From contig NZ_LMSK01000001.1 of NCBI RefSeq assembly GCF_001428385.1, forward strand, positions 249,355 to 313,354: 64,000 nucleotides of DNA, given 5' to 3'. Within the stretch, counting starts at the first letter, position 1. The number at the start of each line of letters is the position of its first letter. The notes beneath the pieces were generated by a model that saw nothing but the letters and a program-made list of their open reading frames with translations, had not been told where the DNA came from and searched no databases. This DNA comes from Rhodanobacter sp. Soil772. Its GTDB lineage: Bacteria; Pseudomonadota; Gammaproteobacteria; Xanthomonadales; Rhodanobacteraceae. Shown piece after piece: positions 36,199 to 44,522 of the stretch. Both the position numbers and the translations under genes were made by a program.

Positions 36199-37689
36199 CT
36201 ACTGGCGCGCTTCGAGCCGCAGCCCGCGCGGCGTCAGCCAACGCTCGATGAGCTCGAACAGGCCCTGCACCAGCAGCGCCAGCACGGCGGCCGGGATCGC
36301 ACCCTGCAGGATCAGGCCCACGTCGTCCAGCCGGATGCCGGTGAGGATCGGCTGGCCGTAACCGCCGGCGCCGATCAGTGCCGCCAGCGTGGCGGTGCCC
36401 ACGTTGATCACCGCCGCGGTCTTGATGCCGGCCAGGATCGAGCGCATCGCCAGCGGCAATTCCACCCGACGCAGCCGCACGCCGGGCGGCAGGCCCAGCG
36501 CGGCGGCGGACTCACGCAATTCCGGCGCGATGCCGACCAGGCCGGCGTGCGTGTTGCGCACGATCGGCAGCAGGCTGTACAGGAACAGCGCGGCGATCGC
36601 CGGCCAGGTGCCGATGCCGAGCAGCGGGATCATGAACACGAACATCGCCAGCGACGGCACCGTCTGCAGCACGCCGGTCAGGCCGATCACCCACTGGCCC
36701 AGCCGTCGCAGCCGGGCCGCCAGGATGCCCAGCGGGATCGCCAGCAGCATGGCCAGTCCCAGCGAGATCGCCACCAGCTTGACGTGTTCGGCGCTGCGCT
36801 GGAGCAGGTGCGGCCATAGCCCGCCGTCGTGGCCATCCGCGTGGATGCCGAGGAAATCGGCGGCCACCACGTTTTCCTTGATGCCGCGCAGTTTCACCCG
36901 CGCGTTCATCGCGCGCATCGCCTCCTCGTCGATGCTGCCGGTGAGCTTGTGCAGCACGCCGACAAAGGCGGGTGCGCTCCGGTCCAGCACCAAGCGATAG
37001 AGGTAAACCGCCTCGTAGCGCGGAAAGTAACGGCGGTCGTCGCGCAGCGTGCGCAGGTGGTAGTAGGGAATTTCCGCATCCGTGCTGTACAGGTCGATCG
37101 CATCGACCGCGCCGCTGGCCACCGCGCGATACGACAGCGTGTGGTCGAGGCCGCTCACGTTCGTCTGCGGCAGGCCGTAGCGCCGGCGCAGGCCGGGCCA
37201 GCCGTCGCCGCGATCCATGAACTCGTTGGAGAAGCCGAAGCGCAGCTCGGGATGCTGCAGCAGGTCGGAAATGTCCTTGATGCCCAGCCGCGCGGCGACG
37301 TCGTCGCGCATGCCGATCGCATAGGTGTCGCTGAAGCCGAGCGAGTCGGTAATGCCGATGCCGAGCGGCTGGAGCCGCGCGCGCAAGGTGGCGATGTCCG
37401 CATCCGCCGGCATGCCTTTCAACAGTTCCTGGGTGAGCGTGCCGGTGTATTCGGGATAGGCGTCGATCTCGCCTTCGAGCAGGGCGCGCCACAGGATGCT
37501 GGTGCCGCCCAGCTCGCGCCGATGCACCGCGGCGACGCCGGCCTCGCGTGCGCCGGCCAGCGCCAGTTCACCGAGAATCACCGACTCGGTGAACTGCTTG
37601 GAGCCGATGCGCACCGGCGCGGCCTGTGCCGGCGCGGGCAGCAGACATGCGCCCAGCAGCAGGATCAGCGCAGGCAGCGTACAGCGCAT
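36199..37689 (-). CDS. Osmoprotectant ABC transporter: substrate-binding domain fused to permease (OpuC type)
   Basis: A 496-residue fusion. A signal peptide (LPALILLLGACLLPAPAQAA) is followed by a choline/betaine-binding domain: VRIGSKQFTESVILGELALA, AYPEYTGTLTQELL and FSDTYAIGMRDD. The permease follows from about residue 295, with EHVKLVAISLGLAMLLAIPL and the EAA loop around GIAPELRESAAALGLPPGVR. Fusion of the binding protein to the permease is known for the OpuBC/ProWX type. It takes up glycine betaine, choline or similar osmoprotectants. Start and ATPase stop overlap as TGATG. Confidence 0.92.
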   Translation of the reverse strand: MRCTLPALILLLGACLLPAPAQAAPVRIGSKQFTESVILGELALAGAREAGVAAVHRRELGGTSILWRALLEGEIDAYPEYTGTLTQELLKGMPADADIATLRARLQPLGIGITDSLGFSDTYAIGMRDDVAARLGIKDISDLLQHPELRFGFSNEFMDRGDGWPGLRRRYGLPQTNVSGLDHTLSYRAVASGAVDAIDLYSTDAEIPYYHLRTLRDDRRYFPRYEAVYLYRLVLDRSAPAFVGVLHKLTGSIDEEAMRAMNARVKLRGIKENVVAADFLGIHADGHDGGLWPHLLQRSAEHVKLVAISLGLAMLLAIPLGILAARLRRLGQWVIGLTGVLQTVPSLAMFVFMIPLLGIGTWPAIAALFLYSLLPIVRNTHAGLVGIAPELRESAAALGLPPGVRLRRVELPLAMRSILAGIKTAAVINVGTATLAALIGAGGYGQPILTGIRLDDVGLILQGAIPAAVLALLVQGLFELIERWLTPRGLRLEARQ

Positions 37690-38483
37690 CACAAGGCCTC
37701 CGGCAAGCGTCGCTGCGCCGCGACGAAGCGGCTGACGAACGCGTCGGCGGGGCGGTCGCGCAGGTCGCGGAAAGTCCCGTCCTGCAGCACGGCGCCCTGG
37801 CGCAGCAACACCAGCCGTTCGGCGAACCAGGCCGCTTCGGCCAGGTCGTGGGTGACCACGATCACGGTCTTGCCGAGCTGGTCGAAGATCTGCTTCAGCT
37901 CGTCCTGCAGTTCGTGCCGCACCACCGGGTCGAGCGCGCCCAGCGGTTCGTCCAGCAGCAGCGCGTCGGGGTCGGCCATCAGCGCGCGCATCAGCGCCAC
38001 GCGCTGGCGCTGGCCACCGGACAGCTCGGCCGGGTAACGCTCCAGCACGCCAACCGGCAGATGGGTCAGCGCGGCGAGTTGTTCCGCGCGCTGGCGGATC
38101 CGCTCGCGGTTCCAGCCGAGGTGGCGCGGCAACAGGGCCAGGTTGCCCAGCGCGGTGAGATGCGGAAACAGGCCGCCCTCCTGGATCACGTAGCCGACGC
38201 GCCGGCGCAGCGGCAGCACGTCGCTGCGCTGCAGCGGCTGGCCGTCGACTTCGACGTGGCCGTGGTCCGGCCACTCCAGTCCAAGCAGCAGGCGCAGCAC
38301 GGTGGACTTGCCCGAGCCGCTGCTGCCGATCAGCGCGGTGGTGGTGCCGGCGGCGAACGTCAGGCTGACCTGTTCGAGCGCGCGCACCTTGCCGTAGCGC
38401 TTGCCGGCCTGTTCCAGCGCAAAGGCGATGCCGCCGGAGAACTCAGCCGTGGGCATGGCATGTCGTGGCAAGTCGGTCTTCAT
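37689..38483 (-). CDS. Osmoprotectant ABC transporter ATP-binding protein (OpuCA/ProV type)
   Basis: A 264-residue ATPase. The Walker A is GSSGSGKST, the signature is LSGGQRQRVALMRAL, and Walker B is ALLLDEPLGALDP, followed by the switch His in VVTHDLAEAAWFAERL. FALEQAGKRYGKVRALEQVS begins the ABC fold. It drives the fused permease/binding protein that follows (TGATG overlap). The CBS domains found in some OpuCA proteins are missing. Confidence 0.92.
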   Translation of the reverse strand: MKTDLPRHAMPTAEFSGGIAFALEQAGKRYGKVRALEQVSLTFAAGTTTALIGSSGSGKSTVLRLLLGLEWPDHGHVEVDGQPLQRSDVLPLRRRVGYVIQEGGLFPHLTALGNLALLPRHLGWNRERIRQRAEQLAALTHLPVGVLERYPAELSGGQRQRVALMRALMADPDALLLDEPLGALDPVVRHELQDELKQIFDQLGKTVIVVTHDLAEAAWFAERLVLLRQGAVLQDGTFRDLRDRPADAFVSRFVAAQRRLPEAL

Positions 38484-38608
38484 CTCGATGGGAGGGACGC
38501 GGCGCGGGCAGAGAGCGGTGCGTGGCCGCCGCCGCGAGCCACGCGTGAGCCTAGCAGCAGAGCGGATTCATGCGCCAATGACGAGCATGCGGCGACTGCG
38601 CCGTACCG

Positions 38609-39991
38609 CTACGCTGTCCCGCTCGTCAGCGCACGGTTGCCGCCTTGCCGTTTTGCGCCGTACATGGCGTCGTCGGCCTGCCGCAGCAGTTGCTTGTCGT
38701 CCTCGCCGTGGTCGGGGTAGATGGCGATGCCGATGCTTGCCGATACCTGCAGCAGGCGGCCGGCCAGTTCGAACGGCTGCTCGAAGGCAGCGTGGATCTT
38801 CGCGGCAACCGCGGCGGCATGTTCGGGCAGGCTGATGCCGTCGAGCAGCACCACGAATTCGTCGCCGCCGATGCGGCCGACTGTATCGGACTCGCGCACG
38901 CACTGGCTGATGCGCGCGGCCACTTCGCGCAGCAGCAGGTCGCCGATGTCGTGGCCGTGACTGTCGTTGACCGGCTTGAACCGGTCCAGGTCGAGATACA
39001 GCACGGCCAGTTGCTGTTCATCGCGCCGGGCTTTGGTCAATGCGGTGCGCAGGCGGTCGTGGAACAGCTCGCGGTTGGGCAGGTCGGTGAGCTGGTCGTG
39101 CTGGGCGAGGTACTGCAGCCGGGTTTCGCTCTTCTTGCGCTCGATCGCCGCGGCGATCTGGGTGGAGACGAACTGCAGCAGCGCCTTGTCCTGCTCGTTG
39201 TAGCGCACTTCGCCGGAGTAGCTCTGCACCACCAGCGCGCCGATCACGCCCTGCTGTCCGCTGAGCGGCACGCCGAGCCATTCCAGCGAGTCCCGGCCGA
39301 CGATCGGGCGCACCCGCGGCGGCAGTTCCACCTGGGTGTCCGGCGTCAGCAGCAGCGCCTGCCCGCTGCGGATCACCTCGCTGGTGAGCGTGCCGGAGTC
39401 CAGGCTTTGCGTCGGGGGCGGCGGGTCGTACTCGTCGACGAAGTAGGGGAAGCTCAGCTCGTCCTTCTTTGCGTCGTACAAGGCCACGAAGAAATTATTG
39501 GCCGGCAGCAGCTTGCCGACGATCCGGTGGATATGCCGGAACAGCGCCAGCAGGTCCTCCGCCGAATGCGCCGCCTCGGAAATGGCGTGCAGCGCCACCT
39601 GCATCAACTCGGCGCGCTTGAGTTCGGTGACGTCGCGTGCCACCGCGATCCGCACCTGGTCCGCCTCCGACCAGCGCGCCGACCACATGATGTGGATGAC
39701 CCGGCCGTCCTTGCGCACATAGCGGTTCTGGAAGTGCGGCTTGGGCTGGCCGGCCATGATCTCGTTTGCTGCCTGCAGGGTGCGTTCGCGGTCGTCGGGG
39801 TGGACCAGCTCGATCATCGGCCGACCGATGACCTCTTCCGGCGTGTAGCCGAAGATGCGCTCAAAGGCGGCACTGACGAAAACGTAGCGGCCCCGGGCAT
39901 CCACCACGCAGATCGCGTCGAGCAGCAGATCCATCACATTGCCGAACGGGAGGCCCGTGCCGGATTCGATCGGGGAAAGCGGTTGGTTCAT
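38609..39991 (-). CDS. PAS-GAF-GGDEF diguanylate cyclase
   Basis: A 460-residue cytoplasmic protein. A PAS domain (residues 18-140: DAICVVDARGRYVFVSAAFE, then the PAC part around RDVTELKRA) is followed by a GAF domain (145-290, WLGVPLSGQQGVIGALVVQS) and a GGDEF domain (300-460). The active site is GGDEF (RIGGDEFVVLL), and the I-site RESD lies five residues before it, so it should be feedback-inhibited by c-di-GMP. Substrate-binding LDLDRFKPVNDSHGHDIGD is complete. No EAL domain is present. It probably senses a small ligand or redox state. Confidence 0.93.
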   Translation of the reverse strand: MNQPLSPIESGTGLPFGNVMDLLLDAICVVDARGRYVFVSAAFERIFGYTPEEVIGRPMIELVHPDDRERTLQAANEIMAGQPKPHFQNRYVRKDGRVIHIMWSARWSEADQVRIAVARDVTELKRAELMQVALHAISEAAHSAEDLLALFRHIHRIVGKLLPANNFFVALYDAKKDELSFPYFVDEYDPPPPTQSLDSGTLTSEVIRSGQALLLTPDTQVELPPRVRPIVGRDSLEWLGVPLSGQQGVIGALVVQSYSGEVRYNEQDKALLQFVSTQIAAAIERKKSETRLQYLAQHDQLTDLPNRELFHDRLRTALTKARRDEQQLAVLYLDLDRFKPVNDSHGHDIGDLLLREVAARISQCVRESDTVGRIGGDEFVVLLDGISLPEHAAAVAAKIHAAFEQPFELAGRLLQVSASIGIAIYPDHGEDDKQLLRQADDAMYGAKRQGGNRALTSGTA

Positions 39992-40246
39992 TCGTGCCCA
40001 CGCAAGGTGGTAGTGCCGTGGCGGTAGCGCTGGTTTCGCAGCCTATCCTGATTCTGCGCAGAGAAGGTCTACGCGCACCCTCACGGCGCCATGCCGGTCC
40101 TCGCCGCGGGCATGCGGCAACCTTTCGCTGCGCGGCATCCGGCCGTCCGTCTGGCATGGACAGGCAGGGCATGGGCGCCGCTGGCGTTGGCGCAGCCAGG
40201 CGGCGCGGTTACAGTGCCACGGCCTTCCTTGCCGCACCCGAATTCC

Positions 40247-40723
40247 ATGTCGCTGACCCACCGCTTCCTCCGGACCACCCGCACGGTCCATCTCTACCTG
40301 GGCGTGTTCACCGCGCCGATGCTGCTGTTCTTCGCGATCACCGGTGGCCTGCAGGCTTTCAGCCTGCACGAGAGCACGCGCGGCAGCAGCTACGCACCGC
40401 CGGCATGGCTGGCCAGCGCGGCGCAGTTCCACAAGAAGCAGACCACGGTGCTGCCGCCGCGGCGCCGGCCGCCGCCGCAAGCGACTGCCGGCGCGCCGCC
40501 GGCGCAGGCGGGTGCGGAAACACGGGCGCCTTCGGGCGTTGGCGCGCCGGCGAAAAAGAACCTGCTGCCGATGAAGGCGTTCTTCGCGCTGGTGGCCCTG
40601 GGCCTGTTCGTCTCGGTGCTGAGCGGGCTGTACATGGCCTGGCGCTACAGCCGCAAACCGGCGCTGTTCGGCGTCATCCTCGGCGCCGGGATCGTCGTGC
40701 CGTTGCTGCTGCTGTTGTTCTGA
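40247..40723 (+). CDS. PepSY-associated membrane helix protein
   Basis: A 158-residue protein. It begins with RTTRTVHLYLGVFTAPMLLF, the first helix of PepSY-type membrane proteins with its conserved His, then FFAITGGLQAFSLHE. A Pro/Ala-rich linker joins it to two C-terminal helices (AFFALVALGLFVSVLSGLYM with the usual WRYSRKPALFG). This is the short version without the PepSY domain. The family is linked to iron uptake and reduction and to peptidase control, but the role here is not known. Confidence 0.8.
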   Translation: MSLTHRFLRTTRTVHLYLGVFTAPMLLFFAITGGLQAFSLHESTRGSSYAPPAWLASAAQFHKKQTTVLPPRRRPPPQATAGAPPAQAGAETRAPSGVGAPAKKNLLPMKAFFALVALGLFVSVLSGLYMAWRYSRKPALFGVILGAGIVVPLLLLLF

Positions 40724-40749
40724 CGACAACCCGGGCGAGCCCGGGAAAG

Positions 40750-40778
40750 CGGCGGCCGTGGCTGGCCGCCGTCATTTT
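40750..40778 (+). terminator. Possible terminator after the PepSY-like gene
   Basis: CGGCGGCC (40750-40757) and GGCCGCCG (40764-40771) form an 8-bp GC stem with a 6-nt loop. A short T-rich tail (TCATTTT) follows. It sits 27 nt after the stop codon at 40723. The tail is weak, so strength is uncertain. Confidence 0.5.
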
Positions 40779-40924
40779 GCCGCCGGGCGGATTTGCCTCG
40801 CCGCTTCGATCCGGCGGTGCAGAAGCGGTATCGCAAGCCATTTTTCATGGATGGCTTCCGGCACGGGCCGGATCGTGCCGCATGGCTTATGGTGGCGTCG
40901 TATGTATCGGACGAGGGGCAAGTG

Positions 40925-41683
40925 ATGCTCAGGCGGGTCCTGCTGGCCCTGGCCATGGCGTTGCCGGCATTGGCGGCGGCGAAGATCCCGCCGGCCCAGG
41001 TGGCCGTGCTCGCCACGCTGCATCAACTGCATGCGACCACACCGGCTTATTCGTTCGAGGCACTTGGCCGTGCCATCGAGCAGTTGCAGCCCGATGTGCT
41101 GTGCGTCGAACTGCAGCCGGACGATCTGAAGCTGCGCTTGGCGGAAGCGACCAAACAGGAATATCCCGATGTCGTCTATCCGCTGATCGATCGTCATCAC
41201 TATCGCGTGTATGCGATGGAGCCGGCCGAGCCCACCTACAGCGACATCCTCAAGCCGTACATCCAGGCCGGCCACGATTTCAGCGTGCGGGCACCGGAAC
41301 AGGCCGAGGCGTTCTCGCGTTACAGCGATGGCGCCTATATCGGCCTGCAGACGTACTGGACATCGCCGGCGCGGGTCAACGACGCGGTGACCGATTCGGT
41401 GCTGCGCGCCAAGCATGAGCTGCAGCAGGCCATGGTCGGCGACGGCGAGCGCATCGGCTGGGAACGCTGGAACCGCCAGTTCCTCGGCGTCATCCTGCAG
41501 GCGGCGAAAGAGAACCCGGGCAAGCGCATCGTGGTGATCGTGGGCGCCGAACATGGCTACTGGCTGCGCGGACACCTGGCCCAGGCGACCGGCGTGCAGT
41601 TGCTCGATACGGCAGCGTTGCTGCGAGCGCCGGCCGCGCAACCGGCGCCGCGCGCCGGCCCGGCCGACGTGCCGATGACGTGA
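40925..41683 (+). CDS. Exported protein of unknown function
   Basis: A 252-residue protein with a signal peptide (LRRVLLALAMALPALAAA). The mature part has a repeated alpha-beta pattern: VAVLATLHQLHATTPAYSFE, LQPDVLCVELQPDDLKLRLA and RIVVIVGAEHGYWLRGHLAQ. The order strand, Glu, His resembles TraB/ChaN-type hydrolase-like folds, but I do not see a clear catalytic pair. GAGGGG precedes the ATG at 40925; a GTG one codon earlier is possible. It is 37 nt from the next gene, and both are exported. Confidence 0.75.
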   Translation: MLRRVLLALAMALPALAAAKIPPAQVAVLATLHQLHATTPAYSFEALGRAIEQLQPDVLCVELQPDDLKLRLAEATKQEYPDVVYPLIDRHHYRVYAMEPAEPTYSDILKPYIQAGHDFSVRAPEQAEAFSRYSDGAYIGLQTYWTSPARVNDAVTDSVLRAKHELQQAMVGDGERIGWERWNRQFLGVILQAAKENPGKRIVVIVGAEHGYWLRGHLAQATGVQLLDTAALLRAPAAQPAPRAGPADVPMT

Positions 41684-41720
41684 TGGCGACAACCGCCGAA
41701 AACCACCATGAGGCCCTTGA

Positions 41721-42215
41721 ATGAACCTTCGAACGACCACCCTTGCGGCGCTGGGCGCTGCCGCACTCTCCGTGCTGGCCGGCGGCAACGTGCAGGCGAA
41801 AGACAGCTACAGCGCACCCCAGCGTGAAGCGCTCGGCGCGGTGGATGCGTTGTTCGCGGCGATGGCGAAGCATGACGTGGACGCCTCGCGCCGGCTGATC
41901 CTGCCCGGTGCGAGTTTCGTGGTGGTGCTGCCCGATGGCGCGGTGAAGATCGAGCCCGACACCGGCTACCTGGATACGCTGGGCAAGCACAAGGAAGCGT
42001 TCCGCGAGCGCATCTGGGACGCGCAGGTGACCGTGCAGGGCAACCTTGCCCAGGTGTGGGCGCCGTACGATTTCCATCTCGACGGCAAACTGTCCCACTG
42101 CGGCATCGACAGCTTCAGCCTGGTGCGCGGCACCGACGGCTGGCGTATCGCCGGAGTCAGCTACACCGTGCAGAAAGCGGGCTGCGCACCAAGCCCGCTG
42201 GGCAACCCGAGGTAG
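41721..42215 (+). CDS. Exported NTF2-like (SnoaL/DUF4440) protein
   Basis: A 164-residue protein with a signal peptide (LAALGAAALSVLAGGNVQA) and a DUF4440-type cone domain: REALGAVDALFAAMAKHDVD, then ASFVVVLPDGAVKIE, VWAPYDFHLDGKLSHCGIDS and WRIAGVSYTV. Such proteins often bind small molecules in the periplasm; the role is unknown. GAGG precedes the ATG. Confidence 0.85.
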   Translation: MNLRTTTLAALGAAALSVLAGGNVQAKDSYSAPQREALGAVDALFAAMAKHDVDASRRLILPGASFVVVLPDGAVKIEPDTGYLDTLGKHKEAFRERIWDAQVTVQGNLAQVWAPYDFHLDGKLSHCGIDSFSLVRGTDGWRIAGVSYTVQKAGCAPSPLGNPR

Positions 42216-42360
42216 CCGGTATTCCCCGCGAAAGCTTCGCCGGGCAGGCTTCTTGCCCGTTGCCTTTGACAAGGCCGGCGGATCGCGTTACCTGTGGCCG
42301 CTTCTGCAAGCCGGACGCCGCATTGTGGCGTATTCCCGGCATGGACTGACAGGGTTGGAC

Positions 42361-43323
42361 ATGCGCCGAGTGATGCTGATTGCGTGCGGGGGAACGATCG
42401 CCGGCCGCGCCGACGAAGTTGGCCGCTTTCGCCCGATGGGCCGTGCCGCCGAACTGCTGGCCGGAGTGGCGTTGCCGGCGGGCATCGAAGTCAGCGCGAC
42501 CGACGCGCTTACTGTGCCGAGCCGCGCGATGTCGCTGGCCGACGTGCTGCAACTGGTGGAGCGCGTCGAGGCGCTTGCCGCCGGCGCGCAGCCACCGGAC
42601 GGCGTGGTGATCAGCCAGGGCACCGACACGCTGGAGGAAACCGCCTACCTGTTCGCGCTAATGTGCGGCGCGCGGTTGCCGGTGGTGCTGACTGGTGCGA
42701 TGCGTCCGAACGTGGTCGCCGGCTCGGACGGCCCGGCCAATCTGGCGGCGGCGATCGCGGTGGCCGCGCAGGCCGAGGCCGCCGCGTTGGGGCCGTTGCT
42801 GGTGTTCGGCGACGAGATCCACGCAGCGCGCTGGGTGACCAAGGTGCACACCAGCCGCCCTGCGGCATTCGCCAGTCCCGGTGCGGGTCCGGTCGGCGTC
42901 GTCGGCGAGGGTCGGGTGCGTCTGTGGGGTACGCCGGCGAGCACCATCCTGGGCCGGCCGCGTGAACTGTCGCATCGGGTCGAGTTGCTGACCATGGCCA
43001 GCGGCGACGATGGCCGTCTTGCCGAGGCGGCGGGCCGTTACGCCGACGGTCTGGTGATCGCCGGCATGGGCGGTGGCCATGTACCGCCTGCGGCGGCGAA
43101 GGTGCTGGGAACGCTGGCCCGGCGCATGCCGGTGGTGCTCGCCAGCCGCTGCGCCGCCGGGCCGGTGCTGACCTCCACCTATCGCGGCGCGGGCGCGGAG
43201 AGCGACCTGATTGCGCAGGGCCTGCTGCCGGTGGGCAATCTGCAGCCGCTCAAGGCACGCTTGCGCCTGATCGTGGGCCTGGGGCTCGGACTGGCGCCCG
43301 CAGCGATCTTTCCGGTCGACTGA
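42361..43323 (+). CDS. Asparaginase (type I/II L-asparaginase fold)
   Basis: A 320-residue enzyme. The first catalytic Thr is in VMLIACGGTIAGRADE and the second in GVVISQGTDTLEETAYLFAL. LPVVLTGAMRPNVVAGSDGPANL follows and has the catalytic Asp-Gly. The C-terminal domain has the block around MPVVLASRCAAGPVLTSTY. It hydrolyses Asn to Asp and ammonia. No signal peptide is visible, so it is the cytosolic type. The ATG at 42361 fits the family start (RRVMLIACGGTIAG). Confidence 0.9.
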   Translation: MRRVMLIACGGTIAGRADEVGRFRPMGRAAELLAGVALPAGIEVSATDALTVPSRAMSLADVLQLVERVEALAAGAQPPDGVVISQGTDTLEETAYLFALMCGARLPVVLTGAMRPNVVAGSDGPANLAAAIAVAAQAEAAALGPLLVFGDEIHAARWVTKVHTSRPAAFASPGAGPVGVVGEGRVRLWGTPASTILGRPRELSHRVELLTMASGDDGRLAEAAGRYADGLVIAGMGGGHVPPAAAKVLGTLARRMPVVLASRCAAGPVLTSTYRGAGAESDLIAQGLLPVGNLQPLKARLRLIVGLGLGLAPAAIFPVD

Positions 43324-43366
43324 GGCGCCGGGTTCGTTCGGAGATTTTCGTCGCGCGCCCTGGCGA

Positions 43367-43906
43367 TCACTCCAGCGGCGCGGTCATGATCAGCTGGTCG
43401 ACCTGGTAGCCGCGCTGGCGCGAGTGTTCCTTGAGGGTCTGGAACAGCGCGCGATCCATCGTGGGCTGGCGCGAGAGTATCCACAGATGCTTGCGCCCGG
43501 GGCTGCCGATCACGGCCCAGCGATAGTCGGCGTCCACCTCGATCACCCAGTAGTCGGCCCATGCCACCGGCAGCCAGGTCAGCCACGCGGGCGCGAAGCG
43601 CACTTCGAGCGCGGCAGGCTGGTTGTCCTTCATCCGCGCCACTCCCTCGACGGACATCGGGCCCTTGCTGGTACGGCAGGTGTTGTGGACCTGGACGGTG
43701 CCGTCGGGGTTCGGCGTGTAGGTGGCGATGACGGCGTCCAGACACTTGCGCTCGAAGTACATCGGCAGGCGCGCGATCTCATGCCACTGGCCGGCATAGC
43801 GGTGGAGATCGAGCGATGGCACCGGCTGGTTCGGCAAGGTGGTGGCTGCAGCAGGCCAGGTGATGGCCATGGCCGCGATGATCAGCAGCCGGCGGAACAT
43901 GCGCAT
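43367..43906 (-). CDS. blc: Outer-membrane/periplasmic lipocalin (Blc-like)
   Basis: A 179-residue protein with a signal peptide (MFRRLLIIAAMAITWPAAA, second start included). The lipocalin motif follows: LDLHRYAGQWHEIARLPMYF with GxW, then YWVIEVDADYRWAVIG and LWILSRQPTM. Bacterial Blc binds fatty acids and lysophospholipids. The N-terminal Cys of the usual lipobox is lacking, so it may be a free periplasmic protein. GGAG precedes the ATG at 43906. Convergent with the asparaginase gene. Confidence 0.9.
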   Translation of the reverse strand: MRMFRRLLIIAAMAITWPAAATTLPNQPVPSLDLHRYAGQWHEIARLPMYFERKCLDAVIATYTPNPDGTVQVHNTCRTSKGPMSVEGVARMKDNQPAALEVRFAPAWLTWLPVAWADYWVIEVDADYRWAVIGSPGRKHLWILSRQPTMDRALFQTLKEHSRQRGYQVDQLIMTAPLE

Positions 43907-44522
43907 GGTTCGGCTCCATCGATTATGCATGGTGCATCTTCATGATCATGCCGCCGCCGACCACGAAACGCCGGTCGGCAGCGAAACCTGACTGCGCGGG
44001 CAGCCGGAAGGCTTGCATCAGCCGCCGGTGGCGATCCAGTCGGGCGGTCATGCCTGGCGATGGGTTGCGTCAATGCCATGCGGGAAGTACCGGAGAACGA
44101 GAGTCGGTTGCATTTATCCCCGATTCCGACCCCGGCGGTCCAGTCGCCCGGATGAGTTCGCCGTGACGATCGATCAGTCCGGTCGTTGGAGCAGTTTCAT
44201 CGTGACTGGATCGCGTTTGAACTTGCGTTTCAGGCATGGAGGCGTTGCTCGGCTGGCCGTTTCGCATGTTCTAACGAGCGTCCTGATGTGAGTTGCATTT
44301 ATTAAAAATAGCACTTAAATATATGATTTATAAATAATTTCTTTAAAGTTTAAAAAATGTTATCCGGATGTGACGAAGTGGCGTATATTCGCAAGGCGTT
44401 CGAAATTGCGATTCGAACTGTCGCCGAAAGAGTCAGAATTTCGAGATTTCTTTCGACGCTTACTTGTTGTGGCTTGCCCAGCCACGCATCAATAGCTTCA
44501 TTTCACTGGGGAGTTGGGAAAT
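43907..44522. other. Long AT-rich leader region upstream of the TonB-dependent receptor
   Basis: This 616-nt gap has no supported gene. At about 44291-44357 it is very AT-rich in an otherwise GC-rich window, with -10-like hexamers TATGAT and TATAAA. No well-spaced -35 was found. The promoter of the receptor at 44523 is likely here, giving a leader of about 170 nt that could hold control elements. Small frames here are not protein-like. Confidence 0.5.
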
